A stretch of DNA of 64,000 nucleotides from Acinetobacter defluvii (GCF_001704615.3 NZ_CP029397.2:992001-1056000), one strand, 5' to 3'. Counted from the first letter of the stretch, positions 47,937-58,935 are shown. The notes: generated by a model from the sequence alone, not told the origin. Program-made: numbers and translations.

Positions 47937-48323
47937 TTATGCTTCAGCAGAGTCTTGAGCTTGTTGTGCTTCTTCACGTTGAGCTTTACGCGCACGTTTT
48001 TCTTCAGCACTCTTAGCCAATAAAGACTCTTCAGTGATAGCGTTTTCACGACGAATAATTACGTTACGAAGAATAGCATCGTTGTAACGGAATAATTCTT
48101 CCAATTCGTTAAGCGTAGCTTGATTACATTCAACATTCATTAAAATGTAGTGCGCTTTGTGAATTTTGTTAATTGGGTAAGCCAATTGGCGACGGCCCCA
48201 ATCTTCAAGACGGTGAATTTGACCTTCAGCATCTTTAATGTGAGAGATATAGCGTTCTACCATACCTACCACTTGATCGCTTTGGTCTGGGTGTACCAGA
48301 ATTACGATTTCGTAGTGACGCAT
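47937..48323 (-). CDS. rpsF: 30S ribosomal protein S6
   Basis: 128 residues, begins [18 protein letters not shown], with an RNA-binding ferredoxin-like fold and a charged, Glu/Ala-rich C-terminal tail of the kind modified by glutamate ligase RimK in some bacteria. First gene of the operon. A strong TAAGGAG lies upstream, partly within a predicted leader hairpin. Confidence 0.98.
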   Translation of the reverse strand: MRHYEIVILVHPDQSDQVVGMVERYISHIKDAEGQIHRLEDWGRRQLAYPINKIHKAHYILMNVECNQATLNELEELFRYNDAILRNVIIRRENAITEESLLAKSAEEKRARKAQREEAQQAQDSAEA

Positions 48324-48390
48324 TGTCAGCTCCTTACGGTTTATGCAGCCCCATTCAAAGATGAATGAAGCAAGGAGTCACAACTGAACT
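48324..48390 (-). promoter_or_regulatory. Probable S6:S18-binding leader of rpsF
   Basis: On the minus strand, CTCCTT pairs with AAGGAG, the ribosome site of rpsF. Inside is a second stem CATTCA / TGAATG, and an unpaired ACCG stands next to the closing stem. A CCG next to the SD-containing stem is the published hallmark of the S6:S18 leader. Binding of surplus S6-S18 would hide the ribosome site. I inferred pairing by eye. Confidence 0.55.
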
Positions 48391-48548
48391 GTAAACAGAC
48401 AGATTGTGTCGCAAATTTGCGAGGGCTTATTATAGGTAAATATTTTAGTAAAAACAAATAAATCATTCGATATTTCATTTTTTATTTTAAGCTTCTAGTT
48501 TTTTGCTAAAAATAGCTTTTGATTGGTTTATATTTTGCATTGAAAAAA

Positions 48549-49151
48549 TTATAGAAAATCCATTAAAACATCATCTAGCGTTTGACCGTTTTTTCGATCA
48601 ATTAATTTTGCAGACATGCCAAAATTTGTAGGACCTTGAACATCAGCAAGTGGTGTATCACCGACAAATAGAACCTCATTGGGCTGGCAGTTTAATTGGT
48701 CAATTATATATTTATATATTTTCGGATCAGGTTTACACGCATGAACCTCATAACTCCACGCATACAAATCAATCTCTTTTATCAAGCTACTGATGTACAT
48801 ACCATAGGGTGTTGCTGAGTTAGAACATAGTACGATTTTATATCCATTCTCCCTAAGGCGTTTTAACGTAGGGAGGCTATCTGTAAAAAGTTCAATTTGT
48901 GCTAATTCAGCTTGAAGATCTTTATGGAGTTCTATAAGAAAAGCTTGTGGAATGTGATAACCTAAATGTGTCGCAATGTCTTGAAATTCACCATTGATGG
49001 ACATGACCATGACAGCATCGCTCGCTTGTGGCGTATGTCCTTGTGTGTGTAACCATTGAATAAATTTTTTATAAGGTGATATTTTCTGTTTTATTTTAGC
49101 GAGTGTGCCAAAAACATCGAAAGCAATAACTTTGATTGGGGTATTCGACAT
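48549..49151 (-). CDS. HAD-family hydrolase, haloacid dehalogenase-like
   Basis: Phosphatase or dehalogenase-like hydrolase of 200 residues. Motif I reads FDVFGTL (nucleophile Asp 11), with Phe where phosphatases carry the second Asp, which is like 2-haloacid dehalogenases. Motif II LCSNS (about 108), motif III lysine in ACKPDPKIY, motif IV FVGDTPLADV. Helical cap inserted after motif I. Substrate unknown. Single gene. Confidence 0.85.
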   Translation of the reverse strand: MSNTPIKVIAFDVFGTLAKIKQKISPYKKFIQWLHTQGHTPQASDAVMVMSINGEFQDIATHLGYHIPQAFLIELHKDLQAELAQIELFTDSLPTLKRLRENGYKIVLCSNSATPYGMYISSLIKEIDLYAWSYEVHACKPDPKIYKYIIDQLNCQPNEVLFVGDTPLADVQGPTNFGMSAKLIDRKNGQTLDDVLMDFL

Positions 49152-49512
49152 TCATAAATCCTCACAGCGTTTATTGTGATCTTTATTGTACTCATTTTAG
49201 CTAGAATAAAGGATTTAAGATCATTTGAAAAGTTGTTGTAAGGTGGTTTTTCTTAAGCTGAAAATAATCCTTACAATACAAACTATATTTTAGAAAGAAA
49301 ATCTTAACCAAGCTTGAGGAAATTAAATTCATTCGAATCGCCGCTAAACTATGGTCAATCTAATAAATTATACATACAGAATCATATATTTTTATAAATA
49401 TATGATTCTTAATTTAATTGCTTATAATTTTTGTAGGTAGTTAGATGGGGAGTGATTATATGTCAAAATGATAAAATACAATGTTTGAATCAGAGCGGAA
49501 AAGGATGCAAAT
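49152..49512. other. Intergenic region with a 30-bp AT-rich inverted repeat
   Basis: About 360 gene-free bases between two minus-strand genes. Bases 49379-49408 form a perfect 13-bp stem (GAATCATATATTT / AAATATATGATTC) with a four-base loop but no T-run. Role unknown. The HAD gene promoter must also lie here. Confidence 0.45.
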
Positions 49513-49540
49513 AAAAGAACTCGCTTGAACGAGCTCTTTT
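49513..49540 (-). terminator. Intrinsic terminator of purD
   Basis: AAAAGAACTCG / CGAGCTCTTTT stem with one mismatch, about 15 bases beyond the purD stop. Confidence 0.75.
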
Positions 49541-49555
49541 ATGACTTAAATGAGA

Positions 49556-50839
49556 TTATGCATTTTCACGTGCAATCGCACGATACCCAATATCTTTACG
49601 GTATTGAACACCATCAAACGTTACTTTTTTACAAAGCTCTAAAGCTTTAGCTTGTGCTTCACCAATGGTATTACCCAAAGCTGTTACGCAAAGTACACGA
49701 CCACCTGCAGTTACGATGTCGCCATTTTCATTGGCTTTCGTGCCTGCATGGAATACTTTAGCATCCGCCATTTCAGTGTCTAAGCCTGAAATTACATCAC
49801 CATTGCTAGAAGTTTCAGGATAGCCTTTTGACGCTAAAACGATACCGACAGTTTTACGCTCATCCCAATCAGCTTCCGCAGGTAAATTACCAGCAATACC
49901 TGCTTCAACCAAATCAACAAGTGATGATTTTAAACGCATCATGATCGGTTGAGTTTCAGGATCACCAAAACGGCAGTTGAATTCAATCACTTTAGGCTGA
50001 CCTTGTTCATCAATCATCAAGCCAGCATATAAGAAACCTGTATAAACGTGACCATCTGCTTTCATACCGTCAACAGTTGGGCGCATCACTTCACGCATAG
50101 TTTTTTCAAACACATCTGCAGTTACAACAGGCGCAGGAGAGTAAGCCCCCATACCACCCGTGTTTGGACCTTGGTCGCCTTCAAAAATACGTTTGTGATC
50201 TTGAGAAGTTGCCATTGGTAAAATGTTGTCGCCATCAATCATACAAATGAATGATGCTTCTTCACCTGCAAGGAATTCTTCGATGACGACACGTGAACCT
50301 GCATCACCAAATTTGTTGCCAGCCAGCATGTCATCAATCGCATCAAATGCTTCTTGATTGGTCATCGCAACGATGACACCTTTACCTGCCGCAAGACCAT
50401 CCGCTTTGATCACGATCGGCGCACCATTTTTTTCAACAAACGCTTTTGCTGCATCTACTTCAGTAAATACATCATAAAAAGCTGTTGGAATGTTATGGCG
50501 TTTTAGGAAGTGTTTGGCAAATGCTTTCGAGCCTTCAAGCTGTGCAGCGAACTGTGTTGGCCCCCAGATTTTAACACCCGCTTCACGGCATGCATCAACG
50601 ACACCATTTACAAGTGGTGCTTCAGGACCAACAATCACTAAATCAACGGCATTATTTTTTGCAAAGTCGATAATCGCAGCATTGTCTAAAATATTTAAGG
50701 CAACATTTTCACATTTATTTTCAGTTGCAGAACCTGCATTACCCGGTGCTACAAATACTTTTGCGACTTTGTCATCTTGAGCGATTTTCCATGCAAGTGC
50801 ATGTTCACGACCGCCATTACCCAAAACTAAAATATTCAT
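49556..50839 (-). CDS. purD: Phosphoribosylamine-glycine ligase
   Basis: Second step of purine synthesis: joins phosphoribosylamine and glycine using ATP. 427 residues, ATP-grasp fold. Begins MNILVLGNGGREHALAWK; ATP loop region KADGLAAGKGVIVA (about 141); metal-binding EFNCRFGDPETQ (about 287). The ATG at 50839 has GGAG nine bases upstream and is the family start; the ATG at 50854 is rejected. Lies downstream of purH on the same strand, 139 bp away. Confidence 0.96.
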   Translation of the reverse strand: MNILVLGNGGREHALAWKIAQDDKVAKVFVAPGNAGSATENKCENVALNILDNAAIIDFAKNNAVDLVIVGPEAPLVNGVVDACREAGVKIWGPTQFAAQLEGSKAFAKHFLKRHNIPTAFYDVFTEVDAAKAFVEKNGAPIVIKADGLAAGKGVIVAMTNQEAFDAIDDMLAGNKFGDAGSRVVIEEFLAGEEASFICMIDGDNILPMATSQDHKRIFEGDQGPNTGGMGAYSPAPVVTADVFEKTMREVMRPTVDGMKADGHVYTGFLYAGLMIDEQGQPKVIEFNCRFGDPETQPIMMRLKSSLVDLVEAGIAGNLPAEADWDERKTVGIVLASKGYPETSSNGDVISGLDTEMADAKVFHAGTKANENGDIVTAGGRVLCVTALGNTIGEAQAKALELCKKVTFDGVQYRKDIGYRAIARENA

Positions 50840-50978
50840 CGGTTCATACTCCATGAATCGAAAATGATATAAAGTCCTCAGCCTGAAAGCAGGAGAGGAC
50901 TTTATACAAGATTAGAAATCTATTTGTTTAAATGTAGATGACATTGTAATAACAGCCATTACATAAATATCCAATCAC

Positions 50979-52553
50979 TTAGTGACGGAAATGACGCATG
51001 CCAGTGAAGACCATTGCAATTCCTGCTTCATCCGCAGCAGCAATGGTTTCTTCATCACGCATAGAACCACCCGGTTGGATAATGCATTTGATGCCTGCTT
51101 TCGCAGCATTATCAATACCATCACGGAATGGGAAGAATGCGTCAGATGCCATTACAGCACCTTCAACCACTAAGCCAGCATGTTCAGCTTTGATCGCAGC
51201 AATACGAGCAGAGTTTACACGGCTCATTTGACCTGCGCCTACACCAATGGTTTGACGGTTTTTAGCATACACAATTGCGTTTGATTTAACGTATTTCGCA
51301 ACTTTCCAAGCAAAGATTAAATCATCAATTTCAGCTTCAGTTGGCGCACGTTTAGTCACAACTCTAAGATCATCTTTAGTAATCATGCCTAAGTCTTGAT
51401 CTTGAACCAGTAAACCACCGTTTACACGTTTATAATCAAGTTGAGCTTTACGTTCATCAATTTTTGGTAATTCACCACATACAAGTACACGGACGTTTTT
51501 CTTCGCGCCAGTCACTTCAAGTACGCCTTCAGCAATACTCGGTGCAATGATCACTTCAACGAATTGACGGTCAACAATTACTTGCGCTGTTGCAACATCT
51601 AATTCACGGTTGAATGCAATAATGCCACCAAATGCAGATTCAGGATCGGTTGCATAAGCAAGGTCATAAGCAGCTTGAATACCATCTAAAGAAACCGCAA
51701 CACCACAAGGGTTTGCATGTTTAACGATCACGCACGCAGGTTTTGCAAATGATTTTACACATTCCAGTGCTGCATCTGTATCTGCGATGTTGTTATAAGA
51801 TAGTTCTTTACCTTGAAGTTGTTTCGCTGTAGAAACAGACGCTTCAGTCGCAGTATCTTCTACATAGAACGCAGCTGATTGATGCGGGTTTTCACCGTAA
51901 CGAAGGTCTTGCACCTTGTTTAATTGGGTATTGAAAGTACGTGCAAATTTATCCGCTTGACCTGCCTCGACACCGACACGTGCGCCTAAGTAAGAAGCGA
52001 TCATGCCGTCATATTGTGCAGTGTGTTCAAATGCTTTAACAGCTAAGTCAAAACGAGTCGCATGAGATAAAGCACCGTTTGCTTTTAACTCTTCAACCAC
52101 AGTTGCATAGTCAGAGGCATTGACAACAATACCCACAGACGCATGGTTTTTCGCAGCAGCACGCACCATTGTCGGACCACCAATATCGATATTTTCGATT
52201 GCATCCGCAAGTGAACAGTTTGGTTTAGCCACAGTCGCAGCAAATGGATATAAATTTACAACAACTAAATCGATCGCATCAATGTTATGTTCTGCCATTA
52301 CAGCTTCATCTAGACCACGGCGAGCTAGAATCCCTCCATGAATTTTCGGATGTAGCGTTTTCACACGACCATCCATCATTTCTGGAAAACCAGTATGCTC
52401 TGAAACTTCAACGACAGTAACATTGTTGTCTTTTAGCAACTTGTATGTACCACCTGTAGATAAAATTTCCACCCCAAGAGCAGCAAGGTTTTGGGCAAAT
52501 TCAACGATTCCAGTTTTATCTGAAACAGAGATTAAAGCGCGTTTAATAGTCAT
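50979..52553 (-). CDS. purH: Bifunctional AICAR formyltransferase / IMP cyclohydrolase
   Basis: Last two steps of purine synthesis to IMP. 524 residues: N-terminal IMP cyclohydrolase domain (MGS fold, about 1-195, [17 protein letters not shown]), then the formyltransferase domain with catalytic Lys-His in [11 protein letters not shown] (about 263) and the end GMRHFRH. ATG at 52553 chosen; the longer version starts at TTG. Follows fis by 96 bp on the same strand, probably in one purine-linked unit with purD. Confidence 0.96.
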   Translation of the reverse strand: MTIKRALISVSDKTGIVEFAQNLAALGVEILSTGGTYKLLKDNNVTVVEVSEHTGFPEMMDGRVKTLHPKIHGGILARRGLDEAVMAEHNIDAIDLVVVNLYPFAATVAKPNCSLADAIENIDIGGPTMVRAAAKNHASVGIVVNASDYATVVEELKANGALSHATRFDLAVKAFEHTAQYDGMIASYLGARVGVEAGQADKFARTFNTQLNKVQDLRYGENPHQSAAFYVEDTATEASVSTAKQLQGKELSYNNIADTDAALECVKSFAKPACVIVKHANPCGVAVSLDGIQAAYDLAYATDPESAFGGIIAFNRELDVATAQVIVDRQFVEVIIAPSIAEGVLEVTGAKKNVRVLVCGELPKIDERKAQLDYKRVNGGLLVQDQDLGMITKDDLRVVTKRAPTEAEIDDLIFAWKVAKYVKSNAIVYAKNRQTIGVGAGQMSRVNSARIAAIKAEHAGLVVEGAVMASDAFFPFRDGIDNAAKAGIKCIIQPGGSMRDEETIAAADEAGIAMVFTGMRHFRH

Positions 52554-52649
52554 GATCTTCGTCAACAGTTCTTAAGTCTAGAGATTTAAACAAAATAGGC
52601 AAAACGTAGGTAAAAAAAATGCCCACGTAAGCCGTGAGCATTTTATCAT

Positions 52650-52919
52650 TTATTCACTCATTAAACCGTGAGCTTTTAACTTTTTACGCAAAGTCCCACG
52701 GTTAAGGCCTAGAATTTCAGCAGCACGTGTTTGATTGCCGCGAGTATATTCTAAAACAACAGATAAAAGAGGTTTCTCCATTTCTGCTAGCACCATGTCG
52801 TACACTTGAGATGGTTGCTCACCTTGCAATTGTGCAAAATAGTGACGAACTGCGCGATCTACGTGAATACGAAGAGCGACATCAGATTGTGCAGTAAAAA
52901 TAGGAGATTTGCTATTCAT
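52650..52919 (-). CDS. fis: Fis-family nucleoid-associated protein
   Basis: DNA-bending protein influencing rRNA transcription and recombination. 89 residues: an N-terminal arm, a dimerization helix and a C-terminal helix-turn-helix [20 protein letters not shown] (about 64-83). Shorter than E. coli Fis (98). In Acinetobacter it sits in front of purH rather than behind dusB. A palindrome lies upstream. Confidence 0.95.
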   Translation of the reverse strand: MNSKSPIFTAQSDVALRIHVDRAVRHYFAQLQGEQPSQVYDMVLAEMEKPLLSVVLEYTRGNQTRAAEILGLNRGTLRKKLKAHGLMSE

Positions 52920-53292
52920 GCGAGTTAATCCGAAAATCAGATACTACTTGGGTAAAGTAATATAAATGTGGTCTAAAAAATATTGAGCTCCGTTTTAGAT
53001 CCTAAAACGGTTGGCTCTAAAACTAGGAACAATTAGCTTGCCACAACTTACACAATTGAGCGAAAAATAAGCGTAACAATACATTAATAATTGTTACAGA
53101 TCGCTTTAAAACAAAAATAATCCCTGATGCGCAAAATGATGGATTAAGCACATGGACAAGACTGTATTTGTTGTGAAAAATTGCGAGGAGTTTGTGGTAC
53201 AAAGCTTTCGTGGCGCGTATGATACCATTGTCTAAGAAAAAGTGAGCAAGAAAACTACATTTTTTTTAATTTTTTTATAGTTTTTTTCAATC
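52920..53292. promoter_or_regulatory. fis upstream region with a 21-bp palindrome
   Basis: 373 gene-free bases upstream of fis. CCGTTTTAG-ATC-CTAAAACGG at 52990-53010 is a perfect inverted repeat with a three-base centre. A further half-like CTCTAAAAC follows at about 53015. Its position 70-90 bases before fis fits an operator. A T-rich stretch near 53262-53286 probably ends the next gene's transcript. Confidence 0.45.
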
Positions 53293-54168
53293 TTAAGGGT
53301 GAATAATTTCTAATTTCCAGCTGTCAATGCTATTTTTTTGAATAGAAAGTTCAAATTTAAATGCATACGGGCTATTTTGTGGAATACGTTTAATTCCAGC
53401 TAAACTGTTTACTAAATAGTCTTGTGGAGAAACAATAAAGGTTTTAATTTTTGTATTTTCTTTATATACAGTTGCTTTGATCAGGGGCAGTTCTAAACTT
53501 TTGGAAAATTGATTGAGTAATTGTCCAGAAAACTCTGTTTCTTGGTTGTTGAGTGCTTTGACTTGCAGATTTTTAATTTGAATCTGTTTATAACGTTGAT
53601 CAATGGTTTCACAGCGTAGTACAGAGCAGGTCTGGGTAAAAATGCTATTCAAAATAGGATAACGATCTAATAAGTTGGGGTTAAACCATAAAATTTGAAA
53701 ACTGAGAATAGAAACCAATGCAATATTGATCAATGTCCACATCACATAATACAAACGTGTTTTTTGCAGATGTTGGTGAGATTTATGATTGTGATGGGTA
53801 GCTAAGTGTAAAGAAGGGAACACATTGAGTGCGCTGTCTTCCACAAATTTCAATGTATTTAAATAAGTGCGTAGATCAATATTAGAGTTTTGAATTTTAC
53901 GATTAAAAAACTCAGTAATCGCTTCATGTCCAATATTAAATTGGGACAAATCGCCTGTCGGTAGTTGATTAAAAGAAACCTGAGCATCTTTCGCTGTTAG
54001 GGGGGAATCTTGGTCTAAATTTATAGAAATCTGAACTAAATTCAATAAAGCATTAAATTCTGTTGAACATTTGGGACAACAAACCATACCTTCAGCAATT
54101 GTGAGTTGCATAACCGAAACTTTATATAAAGTTAAGCAATTTGGGCAGCGGGTTTGTTTATCACTCAT
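53293..54168 (-). CDS. Zinc-ribbon, DUF3426-type membrane protein
   Basis: 291 residues. N-terminal zinc ribbon of the MJ0042 finger-like kind with CPNC and CPKC pairs (about 7-10 and 31-34). One membrane helix at about 150-170, and a periplasmic DUF3426 domain to the end. Function unknown. The ATG at 54168 (MSDKQTRCPNC) has a GAG six bases upstream and starts 20 bp after prmA; the longer frame overlaps prmA and is rejected. Likely co-transcribed with prmA. Confidence 0.85.
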   Translation of the reverse strand: MSDKQTRCPNCLTLYKVSVMQLTIAEGMVCCPKCSTEFNALLNLVQISINLDQDSPLTAKDAQVSFNQLPTGDLSQFNIGHEAITEFFNRKIQNSNIDLRTYLNTLKFVEDSALNVFPSLHLATHHNHKSHQHLQKTRLYYVMWTLINIALVSILSFQILWFNPNLLDRYPILNSIFTQTCSVLRCETIDQRYKQIQIKNLQVKALNNQETEFSGQLLNQFSKSLELPLIKATVYKENTKIKTFIVSPQDYLVNSLAGIKRIPQNSPYAFKFELSIQKNSIDSWKLEIIHP

Positions 54169-54188
54169 AAGCTCATCATTTTCTTTAT

Positions 54189-55091
54189 TTAAGCTTGATG
54201 ACGTTTTCCAGAAATACGACACCAATTTTCATCACGTTTTTCGACTTCTAATATATCAAAAAACTGAGAATAAACATCAGAAACATCAGATACTTGCTCT
54301 TCAATCACACCTGCAAGTGCGAATTCGCCCTCAGGTTTGATTAAAGTTGAGAACTCTTCCGCAAGCATCATTAAAGGACCTGCCAAAATATTTGCTACAA
54401 ATACATCTGCTTTTTGACCTGCAAGTTCTTGGTTAAATTCTTCTGGTAAGCCAACATAGAGTCGATCTAAGACACCATTCAGCTCTGCATTTTGCTGCGT
54501 TGCTAAAACAGCTTGTGGGTCGATATCGGTTGCATACGCTTTTTTAGCCCCTAACAGTAGTGCTGCAACTGCTAAAATGCCTGAACCACAACCGTAGTCG
54601 ATCACGATTTTATCTTTAACATCGGTTTTTCCTAACCATTGTAGGCATAGGAATGTTGAAGCGTGATTGCCTGTACCAAAAGCCAGACCCGGATCGAGTT
54701 TAATATTCACTGCATCTGCTTCAGGTGCTTGCATCCATTCAGGTACAATCCAATATTTTTCAGCAATTTGAATGGGTTCATAAGCATCCATCCAAGTGCG
54801 TTCCCATGCTTGATCTTCTAAAAACTCACTACGCATTGGCTCGCTTGGGAGTTGAGTGCGAATAAATGTTTCTAAAGCAGCAACATCAATTTCCTCATCA
54901 TCTTCTTGTGCATAAATACCCGTAACAATGACTTTGTTCCAAAGTGGCGTTTCACCTGGAAGTGGTTCTAACAAATCTTGGTTTTCCGCATCATCTAAAG
55001 TCACACTGACTGCGCCCAATGAACCAAGTAATGTTTCAGTAAAGTCAACTTGTGACTTCTCAACAGTAATATGAATTTGTAACCACTTCAC
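54189..55091 (-). CDS. prmA: Ribosomal protein L11 methyltransferase
   Basis: SAM-dependent enzyme trimethylating L11. 300 residues: an N-terminal substrate-binding domain (about 1-60) and a Rossmann methyltransferase domain with [16 protein letters not shown] (about 132-147) and [16 protein letters not shown] (about 163-178), then [10 protein letters not shown]. First gene of the prmA-zinc-ribbon pair. Confidence 0.96.
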   Translation of the reverse strand: MKWLQIHITVEKSQVDFTETLLGSLGAVSVTLDDAENQDLLEPLPGETPLWNKVIVTGIYAQEDDEEIDVAALETFIRTQLPSEPMRSEFLEDQAWERTWMDAYEPIQIAEKYWIVPEWMQAPEADAVNIKLDPGLAFGTGNHASTFLCLQWLGKTDVKDKIVIDYGCGSGILAVAALLLGAKKAYATDIDPQAVLATQQNAELNGVLDRLYVGLPEEFNQELAGQKADVFVANILAGPLMMLAEEFSTLIKPEGEFALAGVIEEQVSDVSDVYSQFFDILEVEKRDENWCRISGKRHQA

Positions 55092-55215
55092 GATGTAGAA
55101 CCTAATTTATTTTCATCAAAGCAATATTGTAGCCCAATCGAATCTGATTCACAGCGAAAAATAAGAGAATACTCAGATTCTCTGATTTTCTGGAAAATAT
55201 ATTTTCTTACTCAAA

Positions 55216-56106
55216 CTATTTACTTTCAGCCAATGAAGGGCTAGGTACTTGAATAGGATTGAATTTATTTAATAACATGCCAAAAATAGCAGCGAAAACA
55301 TACATAAAAATAGAATACACTGCTGCTGGCATAGCAATCGTCGTGTTCGCAAGTACGGTGAGTGCCAAAGTCATAGCTAAGGTGCTGTTATGAATGCCAA
55401 TTTCAAAAGCGCAAGCACGTGCCTGTGCGCTGTTGATGCCGAATAAACGTGGTACAAAGTAACCAATCAGCAAACTGGCAATACAAAATAAAACTGTGGC
55501 TAAACCAACTTGGGTTAAATATTCAAAAATTTGATGTCGTTCCTTAGCAATTGCGCCGATGATAATAAGTACTAAAAATACAACTGCAAAAATTCGTAGC
55601 GGTTTATTGAGTTTTTCTGTGAAATGTGGCGCAAAATGTCGAATCAACATGCCAATACAAACAGGAACAATGATGATGGCAAATACTTGTAAAATTTTAC
55701 TGAATTGGAGAGTAATTTGCTGACCATCATTCATAAAGTGTTGAATCGCAAAATTAACGATGATCGGTAAAGTAAAGGCTGCAATGACAGAATTTATTGC
55801 AGTCAGAGTAATATTGAGTGCAATATCACCTTTAAATAAATAGCTAAATAAATTGGCGGTACTTCCACCCGGTGATGCTGCTAATAACATTAAACCGACT
55901 GCCAATAAAGGTGGTAAAGCCAAAATCTTACATAAAATAAAAGCAATGCCGACCAACAATACCAATTGGCAAAATAAAGCAATCAGTACCGCTTTGGGGT
56001 GCTTACCAACACGCGCAAAATCTTTTAATGTCAGCTCTAAACCTAGACCAATCATAATGATGGCAAGTGCTAGCGGTAACATAATTGTGATGATTCCTGA
56101 ATCCAT
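55216..56106 (-). CDS. BASS-family sodium-dependent transporter
   Basis: Bile acid:sodium symporter family, 296 residues with nine to ten membrane helices. Family segments include GLMLLAASPGGSTANLFSYL (about 75-94) and the crossing motif EIGIHNSTLAMTLAL (about 233-247). Bacterial members carry organic anions such as keto acids or pantoate-like compounds; the substrate here is unknown. Single gene. Confidence 0.9.
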   Translation of the reverse strand: MDSGIITIMLPLALAIIMIGLGLELTLKDFARVGKHPKAVLIALFCQLVLLVGIAFILCKILALPPLLAVGLMLLAASPGGSTANLFSYLFKGDIALNITLTAINSVIAAFTLPIIVNFAIQHFMNDGQQITLQFSKILQVFAIIIVPVCIGMLIRHFAPHFTEKLNKPLRIFAVVFLVLIIIGAIAKERHQIFEYLTQVGLATVLFCIASLLIGYFVPRLFGINSAQARACAFEIGIHNSTLAMTLALTVLANTTIAMPAAVYSIFMYVFAAIFGMLLNKFNPIQVPSPSLAESK

Positions 56107-56270
56107 AGTATGTCCTTTTTGTTGTTTTATATCTTCCTTGTTTTAGCCTAAACGATTTCTAGTAAAGTGGAATAAAAAATTGCAATAAAAACGTAAGTAT
56201 AAGTGAAATAAAATTTTTATTTTATCAGCCTAGTTATATTGATATCACCGCATCAAAATTATAAGCCCAT

Positions 56271-56304
56271 AAAAAAGCGATCAACCTAAGTTGATCGCTT
56301 TTTT
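56271..56304 (-). terminator. Intrinsic terminator after the 56351 gene
   Basis: GCGATCAAC / GTTGATCGC perfect stem, CTAA loop, with six A and six T on either side. Confidence 0.88.
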
Positions 56305-56350
56305 AGCATCATTTATAAAATATAGATTTTATAAATTTTAGCTTTAGCTT

Positions 56351-56773
56351 TTATTGTGCTTGAGCAGGTGCTTCTACAGCCGCTTCAGGATTGGCTTGTT
56401 GAGTTTGCTCAGCTGTTGCAGGTGCAGCTTCAGGCGCTGCTTGTTGAGTTTGTTCAGTTGCTGCTGGAGCTGGTTCTGCTGCTGGTACATTTTCTACAGC
56501 AGTTGGTTCAGCTTGTACTGCAGCTGATGCACCTGCTGGAGGCGCTGGGAAAGTAAATTGTAATTTACCACTTTCATTTGGCTCACAAGTACCATTGAAG
56601 GTTACGCCTTTGTTAGCATAAACCACCCAATCCCCTTGTTTTTTGTTTTTACAAACTTGAATTTGCTTGTTGATTTCAGCTTTACTTGAGTTTTCATCTG
56701 CTGCATGAGCGAATGAGAAAGCAAAAGAACTAAATAATGTTGCAGCCAATATTTTTGACATCGTATTTTTCAT
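56351..56773 (-). CDS. Secreted protein with Ala/Pro/Gln-rich repeats (140 aa)
   Basis: Signal peptide MSKILAATLFSSFAFSFAHA preceded by a short MKNT, then a small domain with two cysteines (VCKNKKQGDWVVYANKGVTF and a later GTCEP). The low-complexity tail (about 85-140) has a repeated EQTQQA-PEAAP unit. Probably periplasmic or surface-exposed; function unknown. ATG at 56773 chosen for AAGGA eight bases upstream; the longer frame of 201 codons has no support. Confidence 0.82.
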   Translation of the reverse strand: MKNTMSKILAATLFSSFAFSFAHAADENSSKAEINKQIQVCKNKKQGDWVVYANKGVTFNGTCEPNESGKLQFTFPAPPAGASAAVQAEPTAVENVPAAEPAPAATEQTQQAAPEAAPATAEQTQQANPEAAVEAPAQAQ

Positions 56774-57012
56774 GACAAGATTCCTTTTACTTGTTAGTAA
56801 TGAATTGATGGTTGAAAAAATGCGTTCGAAAATTATACTACTGAAAATCTTGGAAAAATTAAACCGAGTTATATGTGAGTACTGATACAAAATGTCAAGA
56901 TATGTAATATTGGCATAAAAACAGCTAAACAAATTTTGTAAAACATCATCAAACATATAATAAAAACTTGCTATAATATGCGGTCATTATTTTTATCTCT
57001 CAATTTACCACT

Positions 57013-58893
57013 ATGCATTATCCTAAAGTTTACGATGTCATTGTTATCGGTGGCGGTCACGCAGGTACCGAAGCAGCGCTTGCTGCGGCACGTATGGGTC
57101 GACAGACTTTACTCCTTACTCATAATATTGAGACTTTAGGGCAGATGAGCTGTAACCCAGCGATTGGTGGTATTGGCAAGTCTCATCTTGTACGTGAGAT
57201 TGATGCGCTAGGCGGTGCGATGGCATTGGCTGCCGATAAAGGCGGTATCCAGTTTCGTATTTTAAACTCACGTAAAGGTGCAGCAGTTCGTGCCACACGT
57301 GCTCAAGCAGATCGCATCCGTTATAAAGCTGCGATTCGTCATACTCTAGAAAATCAAGCAAACTTAGATATTTTTCAACAAGCTGCGGATGATTTGTTGG
57401 TTGAAGGCGACACTGTCAAAGGTGTTGTCACCCAAATGGGCATCCGCTTTGATGCCAAAACAGTGGTGTTGACTACAGGCACATTCTTAGGTGGTGTGAT
57501 TCATGTCGGCTTAAATAATGCCTCTGGTGGTCGTGCGGGTGATCCTCCTTCAATTTCATTGGCAGCACGTTTACGTGAGTTAAAACTTCCAGTTGGACGT
57601 TTAAAAACAGGTACACCACCACGTATAGATGCACGTTCTGTAGATTTTTCTGTGATGACCCCACAACCGGGTGATTTCCCATCCCCAACCATGTCGTTTA
57701 TGGGGGATGTGTCCATGCACCCTGAGCAAGTAAATTGTTATATTACACATACCAATGAACGTACTCACGAGATTATTCGTGGTGGTTTAGATCGTTCCCC
57801 AATGTATACAGGGGTGATCGAAGGGGTTGGTCCACGTTATTGCCCTTCTATTGAAGATAAAATCAATAAATTTGCGGATAAAAACTCACATCAAGTGTTC
57901 TTAGAGCCTGAAGGTTTAGATACACACGAGTTGTACCCAAATGGTATTTCAACGTCTTTACCGTTTGATGTGCAGTTTGCGTTGGTACGTTCGATTCGTG
58001 GTATGGAAAATGCTCACATTCTTCGTCCAGGTTATGCGATTGAATATGATTATTTTAATCCTCAAGCATTAAAATTCTCTTTGGAAACGAAAGCGATCAA
58101 TAATTTGTACTTTGCTGGTCAAATTAATGGGACTACAGGTTATGAAGAAGCTGGTGCGCAAGGTTTATTGGCAGGTTTGAATGCTGCTCGCCGTGCGTGG
58201 GATCAAGAACAATGGACACCAAAACGTGATGAAGCGTATATGGGTGTGCTTGTAGATGATTTAATTACACTCGGTACCAAAGAACCGTATCGTATGTTTA
58301 CTTCTCGTGCGGAATATCGTTTGATGCTACGTGAAGACAATGCTGATCAACGCTTAACTGCCATTGGTCGTGAAATGGGCTTGGTAGATGATGCTCGTTG
58401 GGCAAATTACTGCGAAAAAATGGAAGCAGTGGAAACAGAAAAAGGACGTTTACAACACCTTTGGGCTGCACCTAACAATCCTTTAGGTAAAAAATTCGTT
58501 GAAATGACAGGTGATGACTTGTCGAAAGAAACGAATGCGATTGATTTGTTAAAACGTCCAAATATTAACTTTGCACAAATTGCTGAACTGACAAACTCAG
58601 AAGTAACTGCATTTGTTGGTGAGCAAATTGAAATTGCTGTAAAATATGCCGGTTATATTAATCGTCAACAAGAAGATGTTGCACAAATGAAGCGCTTGGA
58701 AGAAACGCGTATTCCTGCAAATTTTGATTATGATGTCGTTTCGGGTTTATCTCGTGAAATTACCTTGAAATTAAAAGATGTGCGTCCTGAAACATTGGCT
58801 CAGGCAGGTCGTATTCCCGGTGTAACACCAGCGGCAGTTCAGTTGGTGATGATTACGATTCGTAAGAATAATGCAGCGAAAAAATCTGCTTAA
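57013..58893 (+). CDS. mnmG: tRNA uridine-5-carboxymethylaminomethyl modification enzyme MnmG
   Basis: FAD-dependent partner of MnmE, modifying the wobble uridine of several tRNAs including tRNA-Glu. 626 residues. FAD motif [20 protein letters not shown] (about 9-28), the cysteine-containing [16 protein letters not shown], the [11 protein letters not shown] segment and a C-terminal helical domain. Its partner mnmE is not in the window. Ends at a strong terminator. Confidence 0.97.
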   Translation: MHYPKVYDVIVIGGGHAGTEAALAAARMGRQTLLLTHNIETLGQMSCNPAIGGIGKSHLVREIDALGGAMALAADKGGIQFRILNSRKGAAVRATRAQADRIRYKAAIRHTLENQANLDIFQQAADDLLVEGDTVKGVVTQMGIRFDAKTVVLTTGTFLGGVIHVGLNNASGGRAGDPPSISLAARLRELKLPVGRLKTGTPPRIDARSVDFSVMTPQPGDFPSPTMSFMGDVSMHPEQVNCYITHTNERTHEIIRGGLDRSPMYTGVIEGVGPRYCPSIEDKINKFADKNSHQVFLEPEGLDTHELYPNGISTSLPFDVQFALVRSIRGMENAHILRPGYAIEYDYFNPQALKFSLETKAINNLYFAGQINGTTGYEEAGAQGLLAGLNAARRAWDQEQWTPKRDEAYMGVLVDDLITLGTKEPYRMFTSRAEYRLMLREDNADQRLTAIGREMGLVDDARWANYCEKMEAVETEKGRLQHLWAAPNNPLGKKFVEMTGDDLSKETNAIDLLKRPNINFAQIAELTNSEVTAFVGEQIEIAVKYAGYINRQQEDVAQMKRLEETRIPANFDYDVVSGLSREITLKLKDVRPETLAQAGRIPGVTPAAVQLVMITIRKNNAAKKSA

Positions 58894-58910
58894 TGGTTTA
58901 AAGTAAAAAG

Positions 58911-58935
58911 AAACCCGCGTAATGCGGGTTTTTTT
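58911..58935 (+). terminator. Intrinsic terminator of mnmG
   Basis: AAACCCGC / GCGGGTTT perfect stem, GTAAT loop, seven T. Overlaps the end of the convergent TPR gene. Confidence 0.93.
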
